Below are positions 15,540 through 22,687 of a DNA stretch of 28,526 nt, piece by piece; position 1 is the stretch's first letter; each line of letters starts with the position of its first letter. The notes under the pieces are model-generated. The model had not been told where the DNA came from, made no database searches, and worked only from the letters and a program-made list of their open reading frames with translations. The stretch comes from an uncultured Polaromonas sp. Lineage in GTDB: Bacteria > Pseudomonadota > Gammaproteobacteria > Burkholderiales > Burkholderiaceae. A program made the translations under genes and the position numbers. The stretch spans positions 1-28,526 of the forward strand of contig CAMLDT010000016.1 of assembly GCA_946479075.1 (NCBI GenBank), in the 5' to 3' direction.

Positions 15540-17384
15540 TCAACGTGGCGCCCATTTCAGCCCCACATAAACGGAACGGCCGGCCGTGGCATAGGTTTGC
15601 GCCAGTTCATAGGATTTGTCGGTGACATTGTCCACGCGCGCGGTCACGGTCCAGTCCGGCGCCAGCGCGGTGCTGGCGCTGAGGTTGATCAGCGTGTAGC
15701 CGCCCAGCGTTTTGGTATTGGCCGCGTCGTCGTAGCGGCGACCTGACAGCTGGGCTTCCGCGCCCAGCAACCAGGTGCCAGCGCGGGTGTCGGCCGTCAG
15801 CACCGCATGGCTGCGCGCGCGGCGCGCCAGGCTTTTGCCGGTGTTCAGGTCGCGCGGGTTCTGCAGATCAAGCGACGCCGCCAGCACGGTATTGCCGAGC
15901 TTGTAGCCGCCTGTGAAAGTGACCCCGGCGTATTCGGCGCGTGCGGTGTTGGAATAACAGGCGCGGTTGGCAAGGGTCACGGGGGCGCGCCCGTTGGTGC
16001 AAGGACCTGAACCGCTGGTAAAGGTGATCAGGTTGTCAACGCGGTTGCGGTAGGCGACAAAACCGAAGTGGCTGCTGCCCTCGGCATAACGCAATCCCGC
16101 CTCGATGTTGCGGCTGCTTTCCGGCTGCAGCGTCGAGATCCCGTAAATGCTGAAGCGCTGGTACAGCGTGGGGGCGCGGAAGGCGGTGGCCGCCGAGATG
16201 GTGGCGCGCCACTGGGGCGTGAGGGCAAAACCGTAGGCCGCACTGCCGGTATTCTTGCCGCCGAACTCGCTGTCGTTGTCGTGGCGTGCATTGAGCTGCA
16301 CCGTATGCTGCTGGCCTTTCCAGCCGTACCCCAGCGCCAATCCGTCCTGTGAGCGGCCCCGATCAATCGGGCTGTTTTCAAGGTGGTCTTCCTTGCGCTC
16401 CAGGTCAGCCGTCAGTACATGTGCGCCCAGGTGCAGTTCGTTGTGAAACAGGTAGCCGCGCAAGCTCGTCACGGTCAGGTAAGGCGAAGGCACGGTCTGG
16501 TAACGGTCGCGCGAGTCGGTCACGCTCAGGCGCGTGCTGTAGGCCTCATTCCACCGGGCCTGCCAGTTCAGCCCGAGGGTGTCGAGTTCCCGCAGGTTCA
16601 GGTCGTCACGCAAAAAAGCGCTGTCGTACTGCGCCTTCATGTTGTTCGAGAGGACCGCTGCCTCCAGCCGGTGTGCCTGGTTGATCTGGAAACCGAGTTT
16701 GGCATTGAAAGAGCGGCTGCGGTAGCCGTCGGTGTCGGGATTCTGCCCTGCAATGCTGCGCGAATTGAAACCGGTGCTGCGTTCGGCAGCCATGCCCAGG
16801 GAGTAGTCAAAGGCACCGGTGGCACCGCTGAATCCCGCGTCGGCCTTGTTGGTGCCCCGCGAGCCCACGCCGATGCCGGCAAAGGGGGAAAACGGGCCTT
16901 CCCCGCGCTTGGTAAAAATCTGGATCACGCCACCCAGCGCATCCGAGCCGTACACCGCAGCGGCCGGCCCGCGCAGCACCTCGATGCGGTCAATCTGCGA
17001 GACCGGAATGCTTTCCCAGGCGGCGCCCCCGGTGGCCTGGGAGTCAATGCGCACGCCATCGATGTAAACCGCGGTGAAGCGCGATTCGGCGCCGCGTACA
17101 AACACCCCGGTCGTGGTGCCCGGCCCGCCATTGCGCTGGAATTCGATGCCGGGCAAGCGGGCCAGCACGTCGGCCAGGCCGGTGGCGCCGCTGCGTTCGA
17201 TGGCCTCCCGGTCCATCACGCTGACATCGGCAACAAGGTCGGTCAGGGGTTGGGCCGTGCGCGTGGCCGTGACCACCGTCTCCTTCAGCGGCCGGTCGGC
17301 CGGGGATTGCGCCCAGGCAGGCATAACAGCGGCGAGCGCCAGCGAAAGCGCAGCAGGCCGCGCATAAAAAACACAGGTTTTCAT
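15540..17384 (-). CDS. btuB: TonB-dependent vitamin B12 outer-membrane receptor
   Basis: The 614-residue protein has a signal peptide ending near AWAQ (residues 23-26), a TonB box KETVVTATRT at 34-43 and a plug domain with ADVLARLPGIEFQRNGGPG and RIEVLRGPAAAVYGSDALGGVIQIFTKRG. A 22-strand-type barrel fills the rest. I chose the ATG at 17384; a TTG at 17402 would add six residues. The C-terminus ends in GLKWAPR rather than a terminal aromatic residue. The cobalamin riboswitch directly upstream identifies the ligand. It imports corrinoids across the outer membrane for BtuF and BtuCD. Confidence 0.93.
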   Translation of the reverse strand: MKTCVFYARPAALSLALAAVMPAWAQSPADRPLKETVVTATRTAQPLTDLVADVSVMDREAIERSGATGLADVLARLPGIEFQRNGGPGTTTGVFVRGAESRFTAVYIDGVRIDSQATGGAAWESIPVSQIDRIEVLRGPAAAVYGSDALGGVIQIFTKRGEGPFSPFAGIGVGSRGTNKADAGFSGATGAFDYSLGMAAERSTGFNSRSIAGQNPDTDGYRSRSFNAKLGFQINQAHRLEAAVLSNNMKAQYDSAFLRDDLNLRELDTLGLNWQARWNEAYSTRLSVTDSRDRYQTVPSPYLTVTSLRGYLFHNELHLGAHVLTADLERKEDHLENSPIDRGRSQDGLALGYGWKGQQHTVQLNARHDNDSEFGGKNTGSAAYGFALTPQWRATISAATAFRAPTLYQRFSIYGISTLQPESSRNIEAGLRYAEGSSHFGFVAYRNRVDNLITFTSGSGPCTNGRAPVTLANRACYSNTARAEYAGVTFTGGYKLGNTVLAASLDLQNPRDLNTGKSLARRARSHAVLTADTRAGTWLLGAEAQLSGRRYDDAANTKTLGGYTLINLSASTALAPDWTVTARVDNVTDKSYELAQTYATAGRSVYVGLKWAPR

Positions 17385-17469
17385 GGATGAAACATTCAAC
17401 AAAAGCCCTCACCGGCTTCCCCGCCAGTGCATTGAGCGTTACGGCTGCAGCCCTTTTGGACGTGCAACC

Positions 17470-17705
17470 ACCTTGTTGGCCGGTATCCGGGCTGACGGAA
17501 CTGTCCTCATCGCCTTCCCAAGCGCATGTTCAAACGCTCAGTGGCTGTGATGGGGGCTGAATGCACCTGAAGCGGAACTTCAGGGAAAACACTCGTCCGT
17601 TTTACCGTTGCGGGGGCAGCGCAGGTTAAAAGTCGCGGCGCTTGCGAGTCGGGGCGAACCCTGAACGCATGGCGAAAACTCCCTCCTGCTTCCCGTTGAA
17701 CTGCG
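17470..17705 (-). promoter_or_regulatory. Cobalamin (AdoCbl) riboswitch
   Basis: Read on the minus strand, the leader of btuB has the conserved parts of the B12 riboswitch in order: a CGGGAAGC element near 17690, the CCCCGCAACGGTAA core (17602-17616), the B12 box AGCCACTGAG (17536-17546), and the 3' element GTCAGCCCGGATACCGGCC (17478-17496). This structure represses expression when adenosylcobalamin is plentiful, probably controlling the whole downstream locus. A U-run terminator is not obvious before the btuB start, so control may be at translation initiation. Ends are approximate. Confidence 0.93.
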
Positions 17706-17740
17706 GCGTGTGAACCACACCGCGAGCACCAACAGGCGAG

Positions 17741-17746
17741 ATTCTA
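17741..17746 (-). promoter_or_regulatory. Possible -10 element for the cobalamin operon
   Basis: TAGAAT on the minus strand lies about 40 bases before the riboswitch. I see no good -35 at 16-18 bases, so support is weak. A small inverted repeat (GTGTG/CACAC, 17708-17720) lies between it and the riboswitch. Confidence 0.3.
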
Positions 17747-17768
17747 CGCCTCAAAACCTGGCAAACCC

Positions 17769-17774
17769 TACAAT
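17769..17774 (+). promoter_or_regulatory. Possible -10 element for the zapB-like/zapA operon
   Basis: TACAAT ends 9 bases before the ATG at 17784. If used, the transcript would begin only a few bases before the start codon, overlapping AGAAGG at 17776-17781. No convincing -35 is present. Confidence 0.3.
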
Positions 17775-17783
17775 CAGAAGGCT

Positions 17784-18041
17784 ATGGCGAACCAAACCCA
17801 GATCGACCAGATTGCCGAACGTGTCGAGCGGCTGCTGCTGCGTTACGAGGAACTGCAGCGTACCAATGCCCTGCTCGGCGAACAGGTGCACGTGCTGACG
17901 CAGGAGCGTGACTCCCTGCGCTCGCGCCTCAGCGCCGCGCGGGCGCGGGTCGATGCACTGCTCGAACGCCTGCCCGATTCATCCTCACCGCTCAGCCTGG
18001 GAGCTTCCCCGGCACGAAGCACCGCCGGATCCGACTCATGA
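17784..18041 (+). CDS. ZapB-like short coiled-coil protein (TIGR02449 type)
   Basis: The 85-residue protein is almost wholly a heptad-rich coiled coil from residue 5 to about 65 (IDQIAERVERLLLRYEELQ and later LTQERDSLRSRLSAARARVDALLERL), followed by a polar serine-rich tail. This is the small family usually found immediately before zapA in beta- and gammaproteobacteria and likened to ZapB. Its stop overlaps the zapA start as ATGA. A division-associated role with ZapA is inferred from context. Confidence 0.85.
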   Translation: MANQTQIDQIAERVERLLLRYEELQRTNALLGEQVHVLTQERDSLRSRLSAARARVDALLERLPDSSSPLSLGASPARSTAGSDS

Positions 18042-18403
18042 AACAGCTTGACGTTCAAATCATGGGCCAGAGCTATCTGCTCGGCTGCCCCGAGGGCGGA
18101 GATGCACGTTTGCTGGATGCCGTGGAAAAAGTGGATGCCGCCATGTGCAAGATCCGTGACGCCGGGAAAATCAAGGCGCGTGACCGCATTGCGGTGCTGG
18201 CGGCGCTGAACCTGGCGTTCGAGTTGTCCGAACTGGAAGCCAACGCACTGAAGGTTTCCCGCAGCAGCCCGCCCGCTGCTGCGCCGGCAACCCACCCGGC
18301 AAAATCATCGGCACCCGCGCAGGGCGACATGGCGCAACCGCAACTGACCGCATTGCTGCAGAAGCTGGACAGCGCACTTGGCGTGGACGGCCGGCTGCTC
18401 TGA
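18038..18403 (+). CDS. zapA: Cell division protein ZapA
   Basis: The 121-residue cytoplasmic protein promotes FtsZ protofilament bundling at the division ring. The N-terminal domain shows the family pattern: MKQLDVQIMGQSYLLGCPEG, then LLDAVEKVDAAMCKIRDAGKIKARDRIAVLAALNLAFEL, which continues into a C-terminal helix. A proline/alanine-rich insert lies at about 68-90. Position between the ZapB-like gene and the 6S RNA gene matches the zapA-ssrS neighbourhood found in proteobacteria and supports the call. Confidence 0.92.
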   Translation: MKQLDVQIMGQSYLLGCPEGGDARLLDAVEKVDAAMCKIRDAGKIKARDRIAVLAALNLAFELSELEANALKVSRSSPPAAAPATHPAKSSAPAQGDMAQPQLTALLQKLDSALGVDGRLL

Positions 18404-18468
18404 CGCCGCCTTGCGCACGTGCAAGGCGCAAACGCGCAGTGCCCACAGCAGGCTGCGCAGCAAGCGCC

Positions 18469-18474
18469 TACAAT
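18469..18474 (+). promoter_or_regulatory. -10 element of the 6S RNA promoter
   Basis: TACAAT lies 6 bases before the predicted 5' end of 6S RNA near 18480. The -35 region is not obvious. Confidence 0.55.
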
Positions 18475-18479
18475 GAGAT

Positions 18480-18655
18480 CGTCTGCGGTGCGCACCGGGC
18501 TTTATATTTCCTTGAACCAATGCTCTACGAGCACGGGCTTGGTAAATTGTCAGGCAGGCGTGATCGTCTCGCGTCAGACGAACCCGAAACCTGACTGCCC
18601 TCGCCCACCTGAACCCCGGTTCAGGATGACGGTCCGTTGGCACTTGCAGACACCT
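18480..18655 (+). ncRNA. ssrS: 6S RNA
   Basis: A stretch of about 175 bases directly after zapA can fold as 6S RNA. The ends pair (GTCTGC at 18481-18486 with GCAGAC at 18646-18651). The stem beside the central bubble pairs CCTTGAACC on the 5' side with GGTTCAGG on the 3' side, as in betaproteobacterial 6S RNA. A T-rich run follows at 18654-18660. 6S RNA binds the sigma70 polymerase in stationary phase as a promoter mimic. The position next to zapA is the usual one. No protein-coding frame in this stretch is convincing. Confidence 0.88.
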
Positions 18656-18689
18656 TTTTTGATTTTCTTTCGGGCCCGGCCCGGCCTGA

Positions 18690-19490
18690 ATGTTTCCTGA
18701 ACCGCAACTCATTGCCGAATTCCTGCTGCTGGGCAGCGCCACCGGTTTTCTGGCTGGTTTACTGGGCATCGGTGGCGGCATGCTGATGGTGCCCTTTGTC
18801 AGCTTCATCCTGACCGCCAAGGGTTATCCGGCCGATTACACCGTGAAAATGGCGGTCGCCACTTCACTGGCCACCATCTGTTTCACCTCGATGTCCTCGG
18901 TGCGCGCGCATCACCGCCGCGGCGCGGTGTTGTGGCCCATCGTCCGCTTGCTGGCGCCCGGGATTGTGCTGGGTTCGCTGATCGGTGCGCGGCTTGCGGT
19001 CGCCTTGCCGGGCAAGGTGCTTGGCATCCTCTTCGCGGTGTTCGTGGCTTTCTCCGCCACACAGATGTTTCTTGATCGCAAACCCAAACCCAGCCGCACG
19101 CTGCCCGGCCGCCTCGGCACCTTCGGCATGGGCTGGGTCATCGGCATGTTGTCCGCCCTGGTCGGAGCCGGCGGCGCCTTCGTTTCGGTGCCCTTCATGA
19201 CGTGGTGCAACGTGAAGATCCACGATGCGGTGGGAACCTCGGCGGCGCTGGGTTTCCCGATCGCGCTGGCCGGCACACTGGGTTATATCTGGGCGGGCCA
19301 GGGCATGCCCCAGATGCCTCCGGGTTCTGTGGGCTATCTCTACCTGCCCGGCCTGATCGTCATCTCGCTGGCCAGCATGTGTACGGCGCCGTTCGGCGCC
19401 CGCACCGCACATCGCATGGACATCCGGCCGCTCAAAAAGGTATTTGCCGTGGTGCTCTACATGCTCGCGGCATACTTCCTGTTCCGATAA
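18690..19490 (+). CDS. TauE/SafE family membrane exporter
   Basis: The 266-residue protein has eight or so hydrophobic segments in two halves, each beginning with the glycine-rich motif of the family: GFLAGLLGIGGGMLMVPF near residue 19 and GMLSALVGAGGAFVSVPFM near residue 153. These proteins are thought to move sulfite, sulfonates or other small organic anions. The start codon follows the 6S RNA 3' end by about 35 bases, so it may share that promoter by readthrough. The formyltransferase gene starts 26 bases downstream. The substrate cannot be read from sequence. Confidence 0.88.
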   Translation: MFPEPQLIAEFLLLGSATGFLAGLLGIGGGMLMVPFVSFILTAKGYPADYTVKMAVATSLATICFTSMSSVRAHHRRGAVLWPIVRLLAPGIVLGSLIGARLAVALPGKVLGILFAVFVAFSATQMFLDRKPKPSRTLPGRLGTFGMGWVIGMLSALVGAGGAFVSVPFMTWCNVKIHDAVGTSAALGFPIALAGTLGYIWAGQGMPQMPPGSVGYLYLPGLIVISLASMCTAPFGARTAHRMDIRPLKKVFAVVLYMLAAYFLFR

Positions 19491-19516
19491 ACCCATACCG
19501 CCCACCCACGCCCACC

Positions 19517-20440
19517 ATGAAAATCGCATTCATTGGCCAGCAGGAGTTTGGCAAGGCCACACTCGAAGCCTTCCTGGCGCGCGGTGATGAAGTCGTTGGC
19601 GTCTTCTGCGTTCCCGAGAAGGCTGGCGCCAAACCCGACGCGTTGCGCGTCGCCGCCCAGGCCCTGCACCTGCCTGTGTTCCAGTTCAGCAGCCTCAAAA
19701 GCAGTTACGCCGAACAGGCCATGCGCGACCTGGAAGCTGACATCGGGGTGATGGCTTATGTGGTGCAATTTGCGCCGCAGGCCTTCGTCAATATTCCCCG
19801 TTGCGGCACCATCCAGTTCCACCCTTCGCTGCTGCCGAAACATCGCGGCCCCTCATCGATCAGCTGGCCGATTGCACTGGGAGAAACGCGCACCGGCATC
19901 AGCATCTTCCGGCCCACCGACGGCCTCGACGAAGGGCCGCTGATCCTCCAGAAGTCGTGTGCCATTGGCCCGGATGAGACGCTGGGCGAACTCTACTTCA
20001 ACAAGCTGTTTCCCATGGGGGTGGCAGCGCTGCTCGAAGCCGCCGACCTGGTCACCAGCGGCCGGCATGAGGAACAGCCACAGGAAGAGATGCAAGCCAG
20101 CTACGAAGGCTGGTACCACGAAGAAGAGTCGCGAATCAACTGGGCCAATCATGTCGATCAGGTTTACAACCTGATTCGTGCCTGCAACCCGGCACCGGGC
20201 GCGTGGACCCTGCTGGGCGGCGCCCGCGTCTGGCTTTATGACTGCCGCAAACGCCCGGTGCACGCCTTTTCCGGGGTGCGTGGCAAGCCAGGCGAAATTG
20301 CCGGGGTGACGGCCAACGGATTGCTGATCAATTCGCAGGGCGGGCAAATCGAAGTGTTGAAGCTGCGGGCGGAGGGCGGGGGCAAAATGAATGCTGTCGA
20401 CTTCGCGCGCGAGCGCAAGCTGCTCAATCCGGCCGTCTGA
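19517..20440 (+). CDS. Formyltransferase-fold protein resembling the hydrolase domain of 10-formyl-THF dehydrogenase
   Basis: The 307-residue protein has an N-terminal formyltransferase Rossmann domain (MKIAFIGQQEFGKATLEAFL) and a C-terminal FMT-like domain from about 205 (NWANHVDQVYNLIRACNPAPGAWT). The catalytic segment is GTIQFHPSLLPKHRG with His102, and Asp138 lies in DGLDEG. In Met-tRNA formyltransferase the residue two before the histidine is asparagine; here it is Gln100, while the ALDH1L1 hydrolase domain has isoleucine there as I recall. Overall wording is closest to that hydrolase domain. It could handle formyl-tetrahydrofolate or formylate a sugar or amine. Its 3' end overlaps the convergent LysR gene by 17 bases. 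Confidence 0.85.
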   Translation: MKIAFIGQQEFGKATLEAFLARGDEVVGVFCVPEKAGAKPDALRVAAQALHLPVFQFSSLKSSYAEQAMRDLEADIGVMAYVVQFAPQAFVNIPRCGTIQFHPSLLPKHRGPSSISWPIALGETRTGISIFRPTDGLDEGPLILQKSCAIGPDETLGELYFNKLFPMGVAALLEAADLVTSGRHEEQPQEEMQASYEGWYHEEESRINWANHVDQVYNLIRACNPAPGAWTLLGGARVWLYDCRKRPVHAFSGVRGKPGEIAGVTANGLLINSQGGQIEVLKLRAEGGGKMNAVDFARERKLLNPAV

Positions 20441-21398
20441 GGCCGGCCTGCTTCCTGCCGCGGCCCGCAACCGGTTTGGGCCGGTAGCCAATGGTCTGCT
20501 CGATCAGCGCACCGCCGTCGCTCAACAGAAAACTCCGAAACGCCTGCGCCACGGGTGTCAGCCGCTTGTTGCGCCGGTGCACCACATACCAGTGCAGCAT
20601 CAAGGGAAACCCTTGAACGTCGAGCACGCTGAGGCTGCCCACCTGTAACTCGCGGCTGATGGTGTGGGCCGAGAGAAAGCTCACGCCCATGCCCGCCATC
20701 ACGGCCTGCTTGATGGTCTCGGTGCTTTTGATCTCCATGGCGATGTTGAGATCCGCCAGATGCGGCCCAAACGCCTCCTGCATGGAGTTCCAGGTGTCGG
20801 AGCCTTTTTCCCGAACAACAAACGGCTCCCTGGCCAGACGGGACAACGCAATACGCTTTTTACCGGCCAGCGGATGATCCGGAGCGGCCACCACCACGTA
20901 GGGATGCGGGGCGAAGGGCTCATTGACCGTGTCCGGACCGAGCGGCGGGCGCACCATGATGGCCAGATCCGTCAGGTTGTCATTGAGCTGGCCCAGCAAT
21001 TCCTCGCGGTTGCAAACGCCAAAATCCAGCGTGACGCCGGAGTGGCGGCGGGCAAACTCCACCAGCAAACGCGGCAGGAAGTAGTCGCCTGCACTGATCA
21101 CGGCCACATTGAGTTTGCCGCCGGCCACGCCCTTGAACTGGGCCATGGCCTCTTCGACCTCCTTGAATTGCTGGATGATGATGCGGCTGGAATGCAGCAT
21201 CTCCACCCCCGCGGGAGTGAGGTGGATTTTTTTGCCAAGTTGCTCAAACAAGGGAAGGCCAGCGTGGTCTTCCAGCTTCTTCACCTGAATCGAAACCGCG
21301 GGTTGCGAAAGATGCAGTTCCTCCGCCGCCCGCGAGAAGCTGAGATGCCTGGCCACCGACTCAAAAACCTTGAGCTGCCGCAGCGTTGCATTTTTCAT
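20424..21398 (-). CDS. LysR-family transcriptional regulator, CbbR-like
   Basis: The 324-residue protein has the LysR helix-turn-helix at the N-terminus (LRQLKVFESVARHLSFSRAAEELHLSQPAVSIQVKKLE) and a periplasmic-binding-like effector domain. Wording such as NVAVISAGDYFLPRLL, NREELLGQLNDNLTDLAIMVRPP and NEPFAPHPYVVVAAPDHPLAG is that of CbbR, the regulator of Calvin-cycle operons. It is divergent from the three-gene operon starting at 21542, which it probably controls through palindromes in the AT-rich intergenic stretch. No RuBisCO gene is visible, so either it is a CbbR paralogue or its targets lie elsewhere. Confidence 0.88.
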   Translation of the reverse strand: MKNATLRQLKVFESVARHLSFSRAAEELHLSQPAVSIQVKKLEDHAGLPLFEQLGKKIHLTPAGVEMLHSSRIIIQQFKEVEEAMAQFKGVAGGKLNVAVISAGDYFLPRLLVEFARRHSGVTLDFGVCNREELLGQLNDNLTDLAIMVRPPLGPDTVNEPFAPHPYVVVAAPDHPLAGKKRIALSRLAREPFVVREKGSDTWNSMQEAFGPHLADLNIAMEIKSTETIKQAVMAGMGVSFLSAHTISRELQVGSLSVLDVQGFPLMLHWYVVHRRNKRLTPVAQAFRSFLLSDGGALIEQTIGYRPKPVAGRGRKQAGLRRPD

Positions 21399-21411
21399 GG
21401 GCTTGACATAT

Positions 21412-21444
21412 ATAACTCTTGAGTTATCAATAGTATCAAATACT
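21412..21444. promoter_or_regulatory. Probable LysR operator region
   Basis: The AT-rich divergent region holds two palindromes: ATAACTC-N2-GAGTTAT (21412-21427) and AGTAT-N3-ATACT (21432-21444). A TATCGATA lies just beyond. Such dyads close to a LysR start codon are typical autoregulatory and activation sites. Contact positions are inferred. Confidence 0.5.
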
Positions 21445-21541
21445 TTAACTATCGATAATCATTGTTCTTCCCTACATTCGCAACAAGGCCGGTGCAGACC
21501 CCGTCGCGCCGATCCGCTGCCCACGTCACAAGGAGAACAAC

Positions 21542-21892
21542 ATGTCCAACGCCCTGCTGTCCCACACCGCCTCCGGCCAAACGGCCGAAGCACACCGTCA
21601 CGCCTACAACGCCGCGTTTGAAGAATTGGGCCTGAGCTGGTACTGGGATGCCGCCACCTACCACCGGCTGCAGGCACACGGCAGGGATGGCGTGCGCGTC
21701 TATCTGGAAACCGAGCAGGCACATCTGCTGCGCGCCTATGAATCCGATTTTCTGGTCGAGGCCATCGAGACCACCCAGGCGCGCTGTTATGCCAGCGCAG
21801 GCAACCGGGCCAACGGTGTGCCCAGACCGGCCCTGCGCAGCGTCACATCCGGCGCCCCACCGCATCGCGCGGCCACCCATGCGCCTGGCTGA
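21542..21892 (+). CDS. Small protein resembling the cap domain of CbbY-type HAD phosphatases
   Basis: The 116-residue frame begins at the ATG at 21542 with AAGGAG 6 bases upstream, so it is likely translated. Residues 14-45 (TAEAHRHAYNAAFEELGLSWYWD region) and 70-88 (DFLVEAIETTQARCY) resemble the helical cap of CbbY phosphatases. The HAD catalytic motif DxDGT is absent at the start, and none of the later core motifs is present. The C-terminal 30 residues look disordered. It precedes a fumarylacetoacetase-family gene, which it overlaps slightly or abuts, and it lies opposite a CbbR-like regulator. It may be a remnant or a stand-alone helical protein; catalysis is unlikely. Confidence 0.65.
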   Translation: MSNALLSHTASGQTAEAHRHAYNAAFEELGLSWYWDAATYHRLQAHGRDGVRVYLETEQAHLLRAYESDFLVEAIETTQARCYASAGNRANGVPRPALRSVTSGAPPHRAATHAPG

Positions 21893-21899
21893 ACCGGCT

Positions 21900-22667
21900 A
21901 TGAGCAAGCAGTGGGTGCGTTTCCGGGAAGGCCAGACCGTTCGCTTCGGCGTCCTGCAAGGTGACCATATCCAGGTCTGCGAAGGCGACCTGTTCATGCA
22001 GCCCAAACCGACCGAGCGCATGCTGCGGCTGTCCGAGGTCGAGTTGCTGACACCGGTTGAACCCACCAAGGTCATCGCGCTGTGGAACAACTTTCACGCC
22101 TTGGGCGCCAAGCTGAATTTGCCGGTTCCCCGGGAACCGCTGTATTTGATCAAGGCACCCAATTCCTACCTTGCACCGGGCGGCCGTATCCGCCCGCCGT
22201 CCTGCGATGGCAAAGTGGTTTTCGAAGGCGAGCTGGGAATTGTCATTGGAAAAACCTGCAGGCAAGTCCCGGAACGCGAAGCGCTCGACCACGTGTTCGG
22301 CTACACCTGCGCCAACGACGTCACTGCGGCCGACATCCTGAACCGGGATGCATCGTTCGCCCAATGGGTGCGGGCCAAGGGCTTCGATACTTTTTGCCCT
22401 TTCGGCCCGGTCGTCGCCACGGGTCTGGATCCGCAGAAGCTGGTTGTCAGGACGCGGCTGAACGGGGAACTGCGGCAGGACTACCCGATCAGCGACATGC
22501 GTTTTTCGGTGCAGCAGCTGGTCAGCCTGATCTCACGGGACATGACCCTGTACGCAGCTGACATCATTCTTTGCGGCACCTCTGTCGGCGTGGGATCGAT
22601 GAAGCCGGGAAGCACCATCGAGGTGGAGATTGCCGGCATTGGCAAGCTCTGCAACCGGTTCGAATAA
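21900..22667 (+). CDS. Fumarylacetoacetate hydrolase family protein
   Basis: The 255-residue protein is of the FAH fold. The metal-site pattern is visible: FEGELGIVIGK (two glutamates) near residue 103-113, followed by YTCANDVTAADIL with a conserved aspartate. A terminal GTSVGVGSMKPGSTIEVEIAGIGKL block matches the family end. The start is uncertain: ATG at 21900 (used) or an in-frame ATG at 21879 that would overlap the upstream gene. FAH relatives hydrolyse acylpyruvates or decarboxylate oxaloacetate. The next gene follows after 20 bases. The substrate is unknown. Confidence 0.88.
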   Translation: MSKQWVRFREGQTVRFGVLQGDHIQVCEGDLFMQPKPTERMLRLSEVELLTPVEPTKVIALWNNFHALGAKLNLPVPREPLYLIKAPNSYLAPGGRIRPPSCDGKVVFEGELGIVIGKTCRQVPEREALDHVFGYTCANDVTAADILNRDASFAQWVRAKGFDTFCPFGPVVATGLDPQKLVVRTRLNGELRQDYPISDMRFSVQQLVSLISRDMTLYAADIILCGTSVGVGSMKPGSTIEVEIAGIGKLCNRFE

Positions 22668-22687
22668 CAATTGACGGGAGAACACGT

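Noticed and set aside
17388..17469. Intrinsic terminator between the riboswitch and btuB
   Set aside because: GC-rich inverted segments exist but no run of U follows; translational control is equally likely.
21542..21892. A complete CbbY phosphatase
   Set aside because: The catalytic aspartate motif and all core motifs after the cap are missing; the next frame encodes an FAH-family protein.
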